From Lachnospiraceae bacterium (GTDB lineage Bacteria; Bacillota; Clostridia; Lachnospirales; Lachnospiraceae): 32,085 nucleotides of DNA. Of the stretch, positions 1 through 6,986 are shown piece after piece. The stretch covers positions 1-32,085 of the forward strand of contig JAFUZJ010000044.1 of assembly GCA_017476665.1 (NCBI GenBank). Reading direction: 5' to 3'. Each line of letters begins with the position of its first letter. Position 1 is the first letter of the stretch. The translations under genes were made by a program, and so were the position numbers. Below the pieces are notes generated by a model. It saw nothing but the letters and a program-made list of their open reading frames with translations. It made no database searches and was not told the DNA's origin.

Positions 1-108
1 CCTGCAAGAAGTTGGGATGTTCATCAAGCCATAAACAATAAGAGATTAGCCGAATTCGGACAAATCTCCATGTTAGACTACTACACTGCAAAGTGTGTTA
101 CTTGTTAA
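1..108 (+). CDS. ltrA: group II intron reverse transcriptase/maturase, C-terminal fragment
   Basis: Frame 1 is open from the window edge to TAA at 106-108, giving 35 residues that end in ISMLDYYTAKCVTC. The pattern of a basic stretch (NNKRL), a hydrophobic segment and a LLDYY-like motif resembles the C-terminal tail of LtrA-type group II intron proteins. The identification rests mainly on position: the stop lies 7 bases before the domain V hairpin, where intron-encoded maturase ORFs normally end. The rest of the protein (reverse transcriptase, X and zinc domains) lies upstream of the window, so its integrity cannot be judged. Confidence 0.7.
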   Translation, partial: PARSWDVHQAINNKRLAEFGQISMLDYYTAKCVTC

Positions 109-141
109 GTTGATTGAACCGCCGTATACCGAACGGTACGT

Positions 142-158
142 CAGACTGTCTAACGATT
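142..158 (+). repeat. left terminal inverted repeat of the IS1182-type element
   Basis: CAGACTGTCTAACGATT matches the reverse complement of 1720-1736 at all 17 positions. It begins directly after the flanking ACGT. Confidence 0.85.
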
Positions 159-213
159 CCGATACATGTTATAATAGAGGCACGATATGTATAGATATTG
201 GAGGTTTTCTATT

Positions 214-1617
214 ATGGCATATATCATTGGTACAGACAGAAATCAAACAAAGATGATAACTACATCTTTAGATGATTTAATAGATAAGGAAAATCCAGTT
301 CGTGCTATTGATGCATATGTAAATTCATTAGACTTACAAGCACTGGGATTTTTGGAATATAGCGGTTCAAATAGAGGACAGTCTCCCTATCGGCGTTCTG
401 ATCTATTGAAGCTTCATATCTATGGGTATTTAAATAAAATCAGATCCAGCAGAGCTTTGGAGACAGAAACAAAGCGTAACCTGGAACTTATGTGGCTTAT
501 TAATTCAATTACACCAGACCACGGAACTATTGCTGGTTTTGTTCAGAAAAATAAGGATGCCTTTCATAAAACATTAAGAGAATTGACACTCGTCCTTAAA
601 GGCTGGGGATTAATCGACGGAAAACTTTTTGCCATAGATGGAACCAAGATAAGAGCCCAAAACAGTAAGCATAACTGCATTACTCAAAGCGGCTTAGATA
701 AAAAGATCGAATACGCTGATACTCAAATAAATGCTTATCTTATGGCAATGGAAAAAAATGATGCATCTAATGATGAATTTAGTGAAAAGCTTCAGATGTA
801 TCAGAAATTAAAAGAGCAATACCTTAAGCAAAAACAAGAATTGATAGACGAAGGCTTAGAGCAAAAAAGTCTCATCGATCCGGATTCCCGGCGAATGAAA
901 AATAATGGTTCGCTGGATATCTGTTATAATGTACAGTCCGTTGTTGACTCTAAAAATCACTTTGTTATTGATATTTCAACTACCAATGACATAAACGATC
1001 AAAATCAACTTTATGTAATGGCAAAAGACGCGACAGAACTACTGGATGTAGAGACACCCACAGTAGTAGCTGATACAGGATATTACAATGCAACCGAGAT
1101 AAAAAACTGCATTGATGATGGAATGAGTGTATATATCAAAAAAGCTAGGGCTAACAACAGCACCAAAGATAATGAATTCCGAAAAGAGAAGTTTTTATAC
1201 GATAAAAAACAAGATGTGTATGTCTGCCCCGCAGGTAATGAACTATCATTTTTTGAAAACACTTCTAAAAATGGGTTGAAGTATAGAAAGTATAGATGCT
1301 CCAGTTGTAATTCATGTAAATACCACAAAGCATGTACCTCATCTGTAAGTGGTCGAACTATCCAGCGTTGGGAACATGAAGATATTTTAGAAGCGGTATG
1401 CCTGGATACCTGGAATAATAATGATATATACAAACAGCGCAGATGCATTGTAGAACATCCATTTGGAACGGTGAAACGATCCTTAGGATATAGTTTCTTT
1501 TTGCGGCGCCAGAAGTGCAATGTTGATGCCGAAGCCTCTTCTATGTTCATCGCTTATAACTTTAAGCGATTATTAAGTATGTATTCAACCCAAGAATTAG
1601 TAAAGAAATTTGGATGA
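214..1617 (+). CDS. IS1182-family DDE transposase
   Basis: A 467-aa transposase that would catalyse cut-and-paste movement of the surrounding IS. The N-terminal 100 residues match the DUF772-type domain (RGQSPYRRSDLLKLHIYGYL). The DDE catalytic residues are likely D142 (FAIDGTKIRAQNS), D287 (VVADTGYYNATEI) and E414 (CIVEHPFGTVKRSLGY). Between the second D and the E lies a cysteine cluster (CPAG, CSSCNSCKYHKAC), typical of the family. The start at 214 is preferred over an in-frame ATG at 187 because TGGAGG at 199-204 sits nine bases ahead of it and the conserved sequence begins at MAYIIGTD. The length is normal for IS1182 transposases and there is no frameshift. Confidence 0.93.
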   Translation: MAYIIGTDRNQTKMITTSLDDLIDKENPVRAIDAYVNSLDLQALGFLEYSGSNRGQSPYRRSDLLKLHIYGYLNKIRSSRALETETKRNLELMWLINSITPDHGTIAGFVQKNKDAFHKTLRELTLVLKGWGLIDGKLFAIDGTKIRAQNSKHNCITQSGLDKKIEYADTQINAYLMAMEKNDASNDEFSEKLQMYQKLKEQYLKQKQELIDEGLEQKSLIDPDSRRMKNNGSLDICYNVQSVVDSKNHFVIDISTTNDINDQNQLYVMAKDATELLDVETPTVVADTGYYNATEIKNCIDDGMSVYIKKARANNSTKDNEFRKEKFLYDKKQDVYVCPAGNELSFFENTSKNGLKYRKYRCSSCNSCKYHKACTSSVSGRTIQRWEHEDILEAVCLDTWNNNDIYKQRRCIVEHPFGTVKRSLGYSFFLRRQKCNVDAEASSMFIAYNFKRLLSMYSTQELVKKFG

Positions 1618-1719
1618 GATAACCCAGAAAACTAGTGTATCATTCAAATATACCAGTAGAATTATAAAACACTAACAAGATAATCCGAAAAACACCATGC
1701 TATCAGATTGTAGAAATGA

Positions 1720-1736
1720 AATCGTTAGACAGTCTG
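1720..1736 (-). repeat. right terminal inverted repeat of the IS1182-type element
   Basis: AATCGTTAGACAGTCTG is the exact complement of the left repeat at 142-158 and is followed by ACGT, the presumed target duplication. Confidence 0.85.
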
Positions 1737-1792
1737 ACGTACGGTGGTGTGAGAGGTCGGTAGGTGAAATAATCACCTACCTCCTACTCGAT
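1737..1792 (+). other. group II intron domain V 3' half and domain VI
   Basis: TACGGTGGT (1740-1748) is the partner strand of ACCGCCGTA at 118-126 on the far side of the IS. Domain VI is the hairpin GGTAGGTG (1759-1766) / CACCTACC (1774-1781), and the intron probably ends at CTACTCGAT (1784-1792). The 400 bases after it carry no gene up to 2197. Confidence 0.75.
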
Positions 1793-2009
1793 TATAAAAG
1801 GGAGCTTTCTGCGACGTTGTAGCAATAACTTCCCACCAATTTTCTCCGCAACTGACAATCATTCTCCACCACCCCCGCGGAAACATAAGGCTCACCCTAA
1901 ATCACCCGTAAAAAAAACCATCAAAAAACTGCCAACAAATACTTGACATAAAAGGGGTACGGCAGGCTGAATCTGGAGGGGGGTGACGCGCTGATTGGAG
2001 GGTAGTAGT

Positions 2010-2044
2010 CTTCAGCCTTTGTTCAGGTTAGAACAAGGCTGAAG
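2010..2044. other. long hairpin in the 1793-2196 intergenic region
   Basis: CTTCAGCCTTTGTTC and GAACAAGGCTGAAG form a 14-bp stem with a single unpaired T and a 6-base loop. It is not followed by a T-run on either strand, so it is not a clear intrinsic terminator. The surrounding 1793-2196 stretch holds no ORF I can support; apart from this hairpin and a possible promoter at 2060-2088 I see nothing in it. Confidence 0.55.
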
Positions 2045-2059
2045 CCCCTTAAACAAAAA

Positions 2060-2088
2060 TTCCACAAGCGGTGATTCTGTGCTATAAT
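2060..2088 (+). promoter_or_regulatory. putative promoter for the 2197 gene
   Basis: A perfect -10 TATAAT (2083-2088) with a weak -35 TTCCAC (2060-2065) at 17-bp spacing. It lies about 110 bases upstream of the gene start. Confidence 0.45.
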
Positions 2089-2196
2089 GAAATGCAGATT
2101 ATTATAATTTCCGGATGCAATCATGAACCGCATGAACGGATGCACGATTGTGGAGGAATGGGTATAACGTCATAGTGCGGAAGGATACGAAGTGAG

Positions 2197-2781
2197 ATGC
2201 ACAAAAATGTAGAGAATGCCGAATTAAACAGTACCCAATGTTATATGCTGGCATATCAAACCTGCCAGTGGTGGAATGCTGTATTCGTACAGGCGAAAAG
2301 GTTTTTGGATGTATTAAATGAAGAGCATGATGGGACACCCTGGGACGCCGTTGAGAATGCAAACAGCATGTTTGTGGCAGAGCGTATGTTTTTTATATTG
2401 GCAGTACATCACGCCATTGAGTATTTGCAGAAATTGAATATTGAAATGCAGCGAGAAGGAGATATGACTTTTCAAAGTGTTTTGGACGATATGGAAGCAG
2501 TGGTGTCTTTGGAAGCTATTAAAAATCTGCGGGATATGAATGAACATGGTTTGGATTATTTGGCAAATAAAGGGTATAAGCAAGCCCAGTATCGGTCATC
2601 TGTAGATAAGAACGGACACAAAATACCGACTACAGCAGCGTGGACGCAGGTGCGGGGAGATGTCGATGCAATACTGCTGGGGAATGTGGAGATAGATAAG
2701 CTTATTCGTAAAATGAAAGAGCTGTTGCCGATTGTGCAGGAGAAGACGAAAGAGGTTTTTGAAAGAAAAATGGCAGAGTGA
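2197..2781 (+). CDS. uncharacterised helical protein with a HEPN-like R-x4-H motif
   Basis: A 194-aa soluble protein that I do not recognise as a named family. It is predicted largely helical with many aromatic residues in the first half (CYMLAYQTCQWWNAVF). Around residues 110-121 the segment IKNLRDMNEHGLDYL contains R-D-x3-H, which resembles the R-x4-6-H motif of HEPN domains; an upstream helix with E and H (ILAVHHAIEYLQKL) would suit that fold. The C-terminus is a charged amphipathic helix. The gene is A+T-rich and lies between mobile DNA and a methyltransferase-like gene 61 bases downstream, so the two may be co-transcribed. The ribosome site is modest (GGAAGGA at 2179-2185, 11 bases before ATG). 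A HEPN assignment is only inference from a short motif. Confidence 0.6.
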   Translation: MHKNVENAELNSTQCYMLAYQTCQWWNAVFVQAKRFLDVLNEEHDGTPWDAVENANSMFVAERMFFILAVHHAIEYLQKLNIEMQREGDMTFQSVLDDMEAVVSLEAIKNLRDMNEHGLDYLANKGYKQAQYRSSVDKNGHKIPTTAAWTQVRGDVDAILLGNVEIDKLIRKMKELLPIVQEKTKEVFERKMAE

Positions 2782-2842
2782 GCTCAGCAATAGTATGAAA
2801 ACCTAACAAAAGCAATTGAATAAAATTACGGAGAGCATAAGA

Positions 2843-4012
2843 GTGAAAATCCAGATAACCAAAAGAATAGTTCAGAAGATCATGGATATAAGTGAACAAA
2901 GAAGAATCAGTGCAAACCTAAACATGCATACTACAAATAGGATCAATAATAATATGTCATTCCTGCCGGATGAATCGGGTGTGAGAAAGGAAGCCATTCG
3001 GTTTAAGGAGAATGTAAAGCAGGGGAATGGAAAGGAATTTTCAGTAGAGGAAGCAATGCTTGCGCTGATGTTGCAGAGTTTGATCGCAGGAGCATTTGAC
3101 TTGGAACTCGGAAGTTTTGTATGGCGGGCACTGATAGATAACTCCAGGGTATTTACATCCTCTGATTTTGCAGAAAATGCTTATTTGAAAAATATCAGAT
3201 TTGACAGGAGGACAATCGGCGATTTTGAACTGGAATATCAGGAATATGAACCTTGGGAATTATCAATCTATAGTACTCCGGCGTCAAATGATGACATGTA
3301 CATTGAGGTCCCCTGTATATGTGCATTTTCAGAAAAATTTACATGTCCCTCAATAACACAAAAAAGCATTAACAGTACATGGATGTCGGTAACGCCCAAC
3401 GAAGTATTTACGATGAATAATGCGATAAATAGCGCAAAGGGAAAAGTATTAACACTTGGATGCGGAATGGGCTACTATGCTTATATGGTTTCTCTGAAAG
3501 AAGAAGTAGAAAGTGTTGTGATTGTTGAGAAAGAACAAAGCGTCATTGATTTATTTGAAGAATATATTCATCCACAGTTTTCGGAGAAGAGTAAAGTAAC
3601 AATTGTGAAGGCGGATGCAATGGATTTCTTGAGAGAATTGTCGGACGGAGAATATGATTGTTGTTTTGCAGACATATGGATCGGAGTAACGGATATTGAG
3701 ACATACATGACAGTGAAGGTCATAGGTAGAAGATTTAGAGAAATGCGTATGATGTATTGGATAGAAGAATCGTTTGGGATTATGCTTTCAGGATTCGTTT
3801 TTCTGGAAATAATGGAAGCGTTATCAAAAGAGCTTGGAGTGCCAATCGCAGAATACGAAGGACCTCAGATATCGGAATATGAAATGAGAACAAAAGATTT
3901 CATTCACCGCCTGCTTGAAAAGGAAAGCATAACCAAAGTTGAGCATGTAGATTATTATTTAAATCCGAAGAACATATTGCAGCTGATAGACAGATCTGAT
4001 TTAGCATATTAA
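2843..4012 (+). CDS. SAM-dependent methyltransferase-like protein (class I Rossmann, spermidine-synthase-like)
   Basis: A 389-aa cytosolic protein. The N-terminal 190 residues are of unknown function. The second half holds a Rossmann methyltransferase core: motif I VLTLGCGMGYYAYMVS, an acidic end of beta-2 (VVIVEKEQSVIDLF), a motif III-like VTIVKADAMDFL, and YDCCFADIWIG as the post-motif strand. This arrangement resembles spermidine-synthase-like methyltransferases, but the substrate cannot be read. I prefer the GTG at 2843, preceded by ACGGAGA at 2828-2834, over an upstream in-frame TTG at 2816 that has no good ribosome site; an ATG at 2882 is also possible. The gene is A+T-rich like its upstream neighbour, suggesting joint acquisition. 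Confidence 0.7.
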   Translation: MKIQITKRIVQKIMDISEQRRISANLNMHTTNRINNNMSFLPDESGVRKEAIRFKENVKQGNGKEFSVEEAMLALMLQSLIAGAFDLELGSFVWRALIDNSRVFTSSDFAENAYLKNIRFDRRTIGDFELEYQEYEPWELSIYSTPASNDDMYIEVPCICAFSEKFTCPSITQKSINSTWMSVTPNEVFTMNNAINSAKGKVLTLGCGMGYYAYMVSLKEEVESVVIVEKEQSVIDLFEEYIHPQFSEKSKVTIVKADAMDFLRELSDGEYDCCFADIWIGVTDIETYMTVKVIGRRFREMRMMYWIEESFGIMLSGFVFLEIMEALSKELGVPIAEYEGPQISEYEMRTKDFIHRLLEKESITKVEHVDYYLNPKNILQLIDRSDLAY

Positions 4013-4054
4013 ATGATCATGCGGACCGGGCAGACGAAAGACGGGGAATCACAG

Positions 4055-4597
4055 ATGGGCGCATATGTCGTGATCGACCTCGAAATGTGTAAGGTCAAAA
4101 AGGAACAGAGAAAAGAATTCCATATGTCACGGGAGATCATTCAGATCGGCGCAGTGCTGGTGGATGAGAGTGAAAAAGTGACGCGGCAATTCAACCGTCT
4201 TGTCCGGCCGGAATATGGTCGGGTAGATTCTTTTATTGAGGAATTGACGGGCATTAGTCAGGACGCGGTAGAGGATGCACCGCTGCTGGCGGACGCGCTG
4301 GATGCGTTCTCTCAATGGCTGCCGGAGGGGAATGTGACTGCCGTATCCTGGGGGATGTCAGACAAAGCACAGCTCAAAAAAGAGCTCTCTGAAAAGGGAA
4401 TTCGCATGAATGTGATGGACCGGCTGTTCCTGCATTGGATAGACGGTCAGAAAATGTTTGTGCAAAAGATGGGCGGTCAGTACCCTTGTCCCCTTGCCGG
4501 GGCGCTCGCCGCAGCCGGTATAGAATCTGGGGGAAAGGCCCATGACGGTCTTGCGGATGCCTATCACACGGCGGTTCTTTTGACCAGGATAGTGTAG
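4055..4597 (+). CDS. DEDDh-type 3'-5' exonuclease (DnaQ/ERI-1-like)
   Basis: A 180-aa exonuclease domain protein, expected to trim single-stranded DNA or RNA 3' ends using two metal ions. The DEDDh residues are visible: D and E in VVIDLEMCKV at the N-terminus, the second aspartate in SWGMSDKAQL, and H plus the final D in AHDGLADAYHTA. The domain fills the protein, so this is a stand-alone exonuclease rather than a polymerase subunit. The family includes KapD-like and ERI-1-like enzymes, and the true substrate is unknown. The start at 4055 follows GGGGA at 4043-4047; an in-frame ATG at 4013 directly after the methyltransferase stop has no ribosome site. Base composition is higher in G+C than the two preceding genes. 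Confidence 0.85.
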   Translation: MGAYVVIDLEMCKVKKEQRKEFHMSREIIQIGAVLVDESEKVTRQFNRLVRPEYGRVDSFIEELTGISQDAVEDAPLLADALDAFSQWLPEGNVTAVSWGMSDKAQLKKELSEKGIRMNVMDRLFLHWIDGQKMFVQKMGGQYPCPLAGALAAAGIESGGKAHDGLADAYHTAVLLTRIV

Positions 4598-4650
4598 AGG
4601 TTTGACAGATTTTTGATACTTTGAACGAAGGCAGCAGGGGCATAAAAGTT

Positions 4651-4696
4651 CTGTTTTCACATATATTGAATTAAGACATGATATGTGAGAAAACAG
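4651..4696. repeat. inverted repeat abutting the pdaA start codon
   Basis: CTGTTTTCACATAT (4651-4664) pairs with ATATGTGAGAAAACAG (4681-4696), with a two-base bulge in the right arm. The right arm ends one base before the ATG at 4698 and contains any Shine-Dalgarno-like bases, so the structure could hide the ribosome site or act as an operator. Confidence 0.6.
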
Positions 4697-4697
4697 G

Positions 4698-5597
4698 ATG
4701 CGAAAAAAAGGAATTCCTACATTATGTTTTCTGCTGGCGGTTTTCCTGCTGGGCAGGGCGTTAGCGGAAGCGGCGAATGAAAATAAGATGCAGGCGGCTG
4801 CAAGGGAAGCTTCCACCGGCCAGGTGATCCCGTTCGGCGCGTCGGGTTATGTGGATGCAGACGCGCAGACGAGAGGGATAGCGGAGTCCCAGATCTGGGG
4901 GATCCTATACACCGAGAACTGGGGGCTGGGGTTCGGTGAGGAGGGCAAGACTCCTACCGGCAACAGTTCCGCCCAGGAATTGAAAAAATACAATGCGTAT
5001 TACGTGGGGGATACCACGCAAAAGAAGCTCTATCTGACGTTCGACTGCGGCTATGAGAACGGCAACACGGAGGCAATTCTGGATGCACTGCAAAAGCACA
5101 ACGCCAAGGCAACTTTTTTTGTGGTCGGACATTATCTGGAATCTGCGCCGGAATTGGTGGAGCGCATGGTGGCGGAGGGGCATACCGTAGGAAATCACAC
5201 CTATCATCACCCGGATATGTCCAAGATTTCCGACAAAGCGTCGTTCCAAAAAGAGATGGACGACGTGCGCACCCGTTTCAAAGAAGTCACCGGGACGGAG
5301 ATGGCGATGTATTATCGTCCGCCCCAGGGAAAGTACAGTATCGATAATCTGCAGATGGCCAAGGATCTGGGGTACTCCACCTTTTTCTGGAGCCTGGCCT
5401 ACGTGGACTGGAACGTCGACAAGCAGCCCAGCCATGAGGAGGCCTTCAAGAAGCTGACAGGACGCGTGCATCCCGGCGCGATCGTGCTGCTACATAATAC
5501 CTCCAAGACCAATGGGGAGATCTTGGATGAATTGCTCACCAAGTGGGAGAAGATGGGATACAGCTTTGGGACGCTGGATGAGCTGGTGAAGGAATGA
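4698..5597 (+). CDS. pdaA: secreted polysaccharide deacetylase, PdaA-like (delta-lactam de-N-acetylase)
   Basis: A 299-aa exported enzyme of the NodB family. PdaA removes the N-acetyl group from muramic acid during spore-cortex peptidoglycan maturation, leading to muramic delta-lactam. A signal peptide occupies about residues 1-25 (MRKK, then a leucine-rich core, then ALAEA). NodB motif 1 is TFDCGYE with catalytic base D116; the metal site is H167 and H171 in GNHTYHHP; motif 3 is YYRPPQGKY with R207. The segment FWSLAYVDWNVDKQPS and the HPGAIVLLHNTS strand match the PdaA subgroup rather than general chitooligosaccharide deacetylases. It sits alone between terminators, after an inverted repeat touching its start codon. 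A forespore sigma factor would be expected for pdaA, but I could not identify such a promoter confidently. Confidence 0.85.
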   Translation: MRKKGIPTLCFLLAVFLLGRALAEAANENKMQAAAREASTGQVIPFGASGYVDADAQTRGIAESQIWGILYTENWGLGFGEEGKTPTGNSSAQELKKYNAYYVGDTTQKKLYLTFDCGYENGNTEAILDALQKHNAKATFFVVGHYLESAPELVERMVAEGHTVGNHTYHHPDMSKISDKASFQKEMDDVRTRFKEVTGTEMAMYYRPPQGKYSIDNLQMAKDLGYSTFFWSLAYVDWNVDKQPSHEEAFKKLTGRVHPGAIVLLHNTSKTNGEILDELLTKWEKMGYSFGTLDELVKE

Positions 5598-5630
5598 AGC
5601 TTTTGCGGGCAGGTTTACATAAATGACATA

Positions 5631-5666
5631 GCCTATCCTGTGGGTCAGACAGGATAGGCATTCTTT
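5631..5666 (+). terminator. intrinsic terminator after pdaA
   Basis: An 11-bp stem GCCTATCCTGT/ACAGGATAGGC (5631-5641 and 5649-5659) with a 7-base loop, followed by ATTCTTT. Confidence 0.8.
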
Positions 5667-5690
5667 CATATGCTCGTCCTCATTTCATAG

Positions 5691-5720
5691 AAAAAGTCCT
5701 TCGCCACAAGGCAAAGGACT
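5691..5720 (-). terminator. intrinsic terminator of the minus-strand GMP synthetase-like gene
   Basis: Read on the minus strand, AGTCCTT-GCC-TTGT-GGC-AAGGACT forms a hairpin (5695-5720) followed by five T (5691-5695). It lies 120 bases downstream of the stop at 5841. Together with the pdaA terminator it separates the convergent genes. Confidence 0.75.
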
Positions 5721-5840
5721 ACACTTCACAACCCAACCATTTATATACCGCATATCGGTCAGCGGTAAACTTTCTTTGTATTTATATTTTAACAAGTATA
5801 AAGAGGAAAGTCAAGAAAACTTTCCTCCAAGAAAGAGGAT

Positions 5841-6824
5841 TTATTCGTACTCTATCGTCGCACTGGGCTTCGGTGTGAAATCATACAGGACGCGATTCAC
5901 GCCCTTTACTTCGCTGGTAATGCGCTTCACCAGATGCTGCATCAGCGCAAACGGGATATCCTCCACCTCTGCGGTCATGGCGTCCGTGGTATTCACGGCA
6001 CGGATGATCACCGGCCATTCAAAGGAACGCTTGCCATCCTTGATGCCCGTGGACTTAAAATCAGGTACCACGGTAAAATACTGCCAAACCTTGCCCTCCA
6101 GACCGTTCTTGGCAAATTCCTCCCGCAGGATCGCATCCGCCTCGCGGACCGCCTCCAGACGCTCTCTTGTGATCGCACCCGGGCAGCGCACGCCTAGTCC
6201 GGGACCGGGGAACGGCTGACGATACACCATGTTTGCAGGCAGTCCCAGACGCTCACCCACAATACGCACCTCGTCCTTGAACAAAATCTTCACTGGCTCC
6301 ACCAGCTCAAACTTCATATCCTCCGGCAGTCCACCCGCATTGTGATGCGCCTTGATACCCTTCTCGCTCTCCAGGATATCCGGCCAGATGGTGCCCTGCG
6401 CCAGGAACTCGATGCCATCCAGCTTACGCGCCTCCTCTGCGAACACCTCGATAAACTCGCCGCCGATGATCTTTCTCTTGGTCTCCGGATCCGTCACACC
6501 TGCCAGTTTGTCCAGGAAACGGTCCGTCGCATCCACATACACCAGATTTGCTTTCATCTGATTCCGGAACACCTCGATCACCTGCTCGGGCTCACCCTTG
6601 CGCAGCAGACCATGATTCACATGTACGCACACCAGCTGCTGTCCCACTGCTTTGATCAGCATAGCAGCCACAACGGAGGAATCCACGCCTCCCGAAAGTG
6701 CCAACAACACCTTTTTGTCCCCAATCTGCTCCTTCAGCGCCGCGATCTGCTCCTCGATGAACGCATCCGCAAGCTCCGGAGTTGTGATCCTGACCATATC
6801 ATCCGGTCGTCTGTCATTTGCCAT
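5841..6824 (-). CDS. stand-alone GMP synthetase ATP-pyrophosphatase subunit (GuaA C-terminal half)
   Basis: A 327-aa protein equivalent to the C-terminal two thirds of GuaA. It has the PP-loop SGGVDSS (residues 44-50), the N-type ATP-pyrophosphatase core (VNHGLLRKGE, KRKIIGGEFIEVF, QGTIWPD) and the GMP synthetase dimerisation domain ending YDFTPKPSATIEYE. There is no glutamine amidotransferase domain and none is encoded next to it, so it would use free ammonia or borrow a partner. The fold implies adenylation of a carbonyl, presumably XMP C2, followed by amination. Archaeal GMP synthetases are split this way. A full-length guaA is transcribed divergently 162 bases away, which makes this a diverged paralog. 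The start at 6824 follows AGGAGGG with a nine-base gap; an out-of-frame ATG lies between them. Confidence 0.88.
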   Translation of the reverse strand: MANDRRPDDMVRITTPELADAFIEEQIAALKEQIGDKKVLLALSGGVDSSVVAAMLIKAVGQQLVCVHVNHGLLRKGEPEQVIEVFRNQMKANLVYVDATDRFLDKLAGVTDPETKRKIIGGEFIEVFAEEARKLDGIEFLAQGTIWPDILESEKGIKAHHNAGGLPEDMKFELVEPVKILFKDEVRIVGERLGLPANMVYRQPFPGPGLGVRCPGAITRERLEAVREADAILREEFAKNGLEGKVWQYFTVVPDFKSTGIKDGKRSFEWPVIIRAVNTTDAMTAEVEDIPFALMQHLVKRITSEVKGVNRVLYDFTPKPSATIEYE

Positions 6825-6877
6825 TTTCCATGCCCTCCTTTTGAATTCTAATTTGTTTGTCCGACACATCTGAAAAA

Positions 6878-6906
6878 ATTATACCCTTAAACCCAGGAAA
6901 CTGCAA
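6878..6906 (-). promoter_or_regulatory. promoter of the minus-strand GMP synthetase-like gene
   Basis: On the minus strand, -35 TTGCAG (6901-6906) and a perfect -10 TATAAT (6878-6883) are 17 bp apart, ending about 54 bases ahead of the start codon. Confidence 0.65.
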
Positions 6907-6916
6907 TGCAATTTTC

Positions 6917-6945
6917 TTGCCCAAACGGTTTTGATATGCTATACT
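6917..6945 (+). promoter_or_regulatory. promoter of full-length guaA
   Basis: -35 TTGCCC (6917-6922) and -10 TATACT (6940-6945) with 17-bp spacing, 41 bases before the guaA start. It lies back to back with the minus-strand promoter. The short leader leaves no room for a purine-type riboswitch. Confidence 0.7.
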
Positions 6946-6986
6946 GTGTTTGCGTTTTTCGGAATCAACAGAAAGGATAAATCACT

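Larger units (their letters stand above)
142..1736 (+). mobile_element. IS1182-family insertion sequence, apparently complete
   Basis: A 1595-base element bounded by perfect 17-bp terminal inverted repeats (CAGACTGTCTAACGATT at 142-158 and its complement at 1720-1736). It carries a single intact transposase gene. Both ends are flanked by ACGT (138-141 and 1737-1740). This reads as a 4-bp target duplication, though the tetranucleotide is palindromic so the exact boundary is ambiguous by a few bases. The repeats can be extended outwards to 23 bp because the target palindrome adds to them. Intact repeats and an open transposase frame suggest a recent insertion. Confidence 0.85.
1..1792 (+). mobile_element. 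3' part of a group II intron, interrupted by an insertion sequence
   Basis: The first 108 bases encode the last residues of an intron maturase. They are followed by the left half of a domain V hairpin (116-141), an inserted IS (142-1736), and the right half of domain V plus domain VI (1737-1792). Joining the flanks through one copy of the ACGT target restores a domain V: outer arm ACCGCCGTA pairs with TACGGTGGT, the two-base CG bulge lies on the 3' side, and the inner stem is TACC/GGTA. Domain VI follows (GGTAGGTG/CACCTACC), and CTACTCGAT is typical of the intron 3' end. The 5' part of the intron lies outside the window. The intron is probably no longer spliceable, because its catalytic domain V is broken. 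Confidence 0.85.

Noticed and set aside
1942-1975. TTGACA at 1943 as a promoter in the 1793-2196 gap
   Set aside because: No acceptable -10 hexamer occurs 16-18 bases downstream.
5776-6219. A 147-codon plus-strand frame across the terminator region and the end of the GMP synthetase-like gene
   Set aside because: It overlaps the coding strand of a conserved gene in antisense and lacks a ribosome site or family resemblance.
6825-6986. Possible purine riboswitch between the two GMP synthetase genes
   Set aside because: The leader after the mapped -10 is only about 40 bases on the guaA side and about 50 on the other, too short for a purine aptamer, and the conserved loops are absent.
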